NCBI GenBank assembly: GCA_029747585.1
Contig: JAPEVF010000781.1
Coordinates: 1 to 21,053, forward strand
DNA length: 21,053 nucleotides
Source of the DNA: Pleurotus djamor
Lineage: Eukaryota; Basidiomycota; Agaricomycetes; Agaricales; Pleurotaceae
Direction of reading: 5' to 3'
Shown here: in pieces, positions 19,463 through 21,053 of the stretch
Layout of the letters: each line of letters begins with the position of its first letter
How positions within the stretch are numbered: position 1 is the first letter of the stretch
Notes under the pieces: generated by a model
The model's input: only the letters and a program-made list of their open reading frames with translations
What the model was told of the DNA's origin: nothing
Database searches by the model: none
Translations under genes and position numbers: made by a program

Positions 19463-19873
19463 TTATGTGCATGTCACCATTGTTTTGAGGATTCGGCCAG
19501 TCGAGGGATTTGCGATTGGACGAATTCGGCTGATGGTGGTGGATTGGAGGGAGGGATTGGAGATGGGAGGGAGGGAGATGGGAGAGAGGGAGGAAGCGGC
19601 TGAGGGAGAGAGGATGGGAGGGAGGGATGGAATGGAATGGGCGAAAGGGAAGGGAATACGCGCGTTTGGATGCGAGAAACGCACGATAGATGTTGAAATA
19701 CGTGAGATGGGTACGACGAGGAGGAGCGTCGATGTCAGTGCTGGTGGTNGTTGATGATGATGATGGTGGTGGTGGTAAGAGAAGAAGGAGTTAGATGATC
19801 GGCGCCTCAGCCCGCCATCAATCTCCTCCAACTTCTTCCCTCCACTACCTCCACGACCACCACCACGATGCAT
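19463..19873 (-). CDS. His-tract ORF upstream of the minus-strand gene, copy 2/3 junction
   Basis: Same ORF as at 9700-10110: Gly/Arg-rich start, seven histidines, Ser/Pro-rich middle. One N at 19749 falls in the codon after the histidine run. Few changes from the other copy and the same length suggest either a real N-terminal exon or a recent common origin. The ATG lies about 30 bp from the divergent ubiquitin-tail transcript's first intron. Confidence 0.3.
   Translation of the reverse strand: MHRGGGRGGSGGKKLEEIDGGLRRRSSNSFFSYHHHHHHHQXPPALTSTLLLVVPISRISTSIVRFSHPNARIPFPFAHSIPSLPPILSPSAASSLSPISLPPISNPSLQSTTISRIRPIANPSTGRILKTMVTCT
19565..19582 (+). other. G-quadruplex motif, copy 2
   Basis: GGGAGGGAGGGAGATGGG, the same four-run motif as at 9802-9819. 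Confidence 0.6.
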
Positions 19874-20110
19874 CACGCATCACAGACTCTACTACACGAA
19901 ATACGTGAGTTACCTGGCTGCGTGAAACGAGTTACAAGTATACTAACAAACTCAGTAGAATGTAAATATTTTAGTGTTTTTTTTTTATTCGTCATTACGC
20001 GACTCGATGCGTTGACACAGTCTTCTGTGAGATCGAAGGTGAGTGTTGCGTAACGATTCAGACCATGATAGAGCTAATACTCACATACTCTCAGACTTGT
20101 CATTCCGCGT

Positions 20111-20520
20111 ATGGCGCGTCGGCGACGCTGCAGGAACAAATTCAAAAGGTCAGTCACAAAATTATACGAAGCCATGTCGCGATACTCACATATCATGTCG
20201 GACATAAGGAATCCATGGCGTAAAGGCCGTCTAGATCAACGAGACGTTAGTTCAACGCGGCATCCCCATCGGGCACGACGTACTCACTTCCATCAGGCCC
20301 CGATGATCATGAACACGATGACGACCACAGTGCAGTACAGTACCCATTGGAACCAAGTAAGCCCGCGTCAATGGCATCGACTCGGACACGTTACCGTCGA
20401 CAACAAATGACAACCAGCTCGTCGGTAGGCAGCCCGGAGTCGAGCAAGGGCAGGACCCTTTCCGACTACAACATCCAGGAAGGGCTTACGCCGCTCCTCC
20501 GTCTTCGTGGTGGCTTGTAA
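20111..20520 (+). pseudogene. Gene with ubiquitin C-terminal tail, splice-defective copy 3
   Basis: The start MARRRRCRNKFKR and the tail GRTLSDYNIQ to LRLRGGL are unchanged. However, exon 3 has lost the LIFQR codons (deletion near 20345) and the third intron lacks its branch region and acceptor: GTAAGC near 20356 is followed by GTTACCGTCGACAAC with the CTAACCTTCTTTGCAG segment deleted. The next AG (20413-20414) would enter the last exon in a different frame. Confidence 0.5.
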
Positions 20521-20755
20521 TGTCTGTCGTCACGGAGCTGGACTGGGTGCCGACGACGACGACAGACACCATACATAAGGTACGGCTCCTCCGAGGGTCT
20601 GTCGAGGGCGTGAGATTGGGTAAGTAAATGTCTGGCAGTTAATTCTGCAGGCGTACTGACCTGTCTCTTGGGTCGCCGCCACACAGCGTTGGATCTTCGC
20701 CGGAAAGCAGCTCTGGGATGGCAAGTGTCTCCTCCGTCTTCGTGGTGGTTTGTAG
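20520..20755 (+). pseudogene. Second ubiquitin unit, decayed, copy 3
   Basis: TAATG at 20518-20522, QRWIFAGKQLWDGK from 20684, LLRLRGGL ending with TAG at 20753-20755, as in copy 2. Confidence 0.65.
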
Positions 20756-20940
20756 CATCTGTCGTGGTAGGCTGGACGGTTACGGCGGTGAAGGCAACGG
20801 CAGCGGCAATGGCGACGACACGACGGGAGGGAGGGAGGAAGGCAAAGTGGGGGGAGGAATAAACCCCACTCGTACGCAGCAAGTCGACTCATATCTCAAT
20901 ACCATCCTCCTCCTCCCCTTCCTAATTCAAACATATCCCC

Positions 20941-21053
20941 ATGTCGTTCATTTTGTGTATGTCTGGTGATTGCCACTCGCAGTTTGTGCCCAGCGCCCTT
21001 TCTGGCCTGTGGATCCGATTGGGCGCTGCTATACGGATGGTGTGTATGTTGCA
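20941..21053 (+). CDS. Partial chimeric ORF across the array end
   Basis: ATGTCGT of copy 3 (the start of the three-exon unknown gene in copies 1 and 2) continues into unique sequence and stays open for 37 codons to the window end, reading MSFILCMSGDCHSQFV and onward. The first two codons come from the repeat, the rest does not. It is too short to identify and may be chance. Confidence 0.2.
   Translation, partial: MSFILCMSGDCHSQFVPSALSGLWIRLGAAIRMVCML
20991..21028. repeat. Inverted repeat just past the array junction
   Basis: CAGCGCCC (20991-20998) and GGGCGCTG (21021-21028) form a perfect 8-bp stem with a 22-nt loop, about 45 bp beyond the end of the third copy. Confidence 0.5.

Larger units (their letters stand above)
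9871..19633. repeat. Tandem segmental repeat, copy 2 (9763 bp)
   Basis: Direct repeat of copy 1, about 107 bp shorter through scattered indels. Stretches such as 13550-14209 (against 3721-4380), 15531-16230 (against 5731-6430) and 16850-18150 (against 7066-8366) are nearly or fully identical, while 9900-13500 and 18160-19000 carry many substitutions and indels. Copy 2 keeps open versions of three unrecognised genes but has a beheaded CHS7. Confidence 0.97.
19634..20947. repeat. Tandem segmental repeat, partial copy 3
   Basis: Third direct copy. It matches copies 1 and 2 through ccccatgtcgt and then stops abruptly at about 20947. Some variants are shared with copy 2 (CCA deletion near 20241, TAG after the second ubiquitin relic), others with copy 1 (CCGGAGTCG, cactcgtacgc), so the copy is a mosaic. 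It ends at the start codon of the three-exon gene that begins at 1365 and 11215 in the other copies. Confidence 0.96.

Noticed and set aside
1..20947. Transposable element or LTR explanation for the 9.8-kb repeat
   Set aside because: No reverse transcriptase, integrase, transposase, helicase, terminal repeats or target duplication could be seen.

Overview
The window looks like nuclear DNA of a filamentous fungus, most likely a basidiomycete. The evidence is many short introns (about 48-65 nt) with GT(A/G)AGT donors and TACTAAC/CTAAY-like branch sites, plus a spliced gene for the fungal chitin synthase export chaperone Chs7. Twelve isolated N bases and the repeat structure suggest a draft assembly.

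Almost all of the window is one direct tandem array. A unit of about 9.8 kb occurs at 1-9870 and 9871-19633, and a third, partial copy runs from 19634 to 20947. Only the last 106 bases are unique. No transposase, reverse transcriptase, rRNA, tRNA or CRISPR signal was recognised, so this reads as a segmental tandem duplication rather than a mobile element.

Layout of one unit, in copy 1 coordinates: (a) 0.24-1.2 kb, plus strand, a spliced transcript whose last exon encodes the C-terminal third of ubiquitin, followed directly by a second, more eroded ubiquitin unit; (b) 1.36-1.94 kb, plus strand, an unrecognised three-exon gene; (c) 1.94-3.95 kb, eroded sequence without a confident gene; (d) a TATA-like box at 3.96 kb and then 2.8 kb of pyrimidine-rich plus-strand sequence with at least a dozen intron signatures, overlapping open frames and a dispersed 19-bp motif; (e) a stem-loop cluster at 6.9 kb; (f) 7.12-8.53 kb, minus strand, CHS7 in six exons; (g) 9.1-10.1 kb, minus strand, an unrecognised multi-exon gene that diverges from the ubiquitin-tail gene of the next unit.

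The main result is complementary decay. CHS7 is intact in copy 1 but has lost its start codon in copy 2. Three unrecognised genes (b, part of d, and g) read through in copy 2 and carry stops or frameshifts in copy 1. The ubiquitin-tail gene is open in copies 1 and 2 and has lost a splice site in copy 3. Divergence between copies is patchy: stretches of 0.6-1.5 kb are practically identical, while neighbouring stretches differ by many substitutions and indels. Apart from CHS7 and ubiquitin I could not assign families; the other gene models rest on splice signals and phase agreement only.
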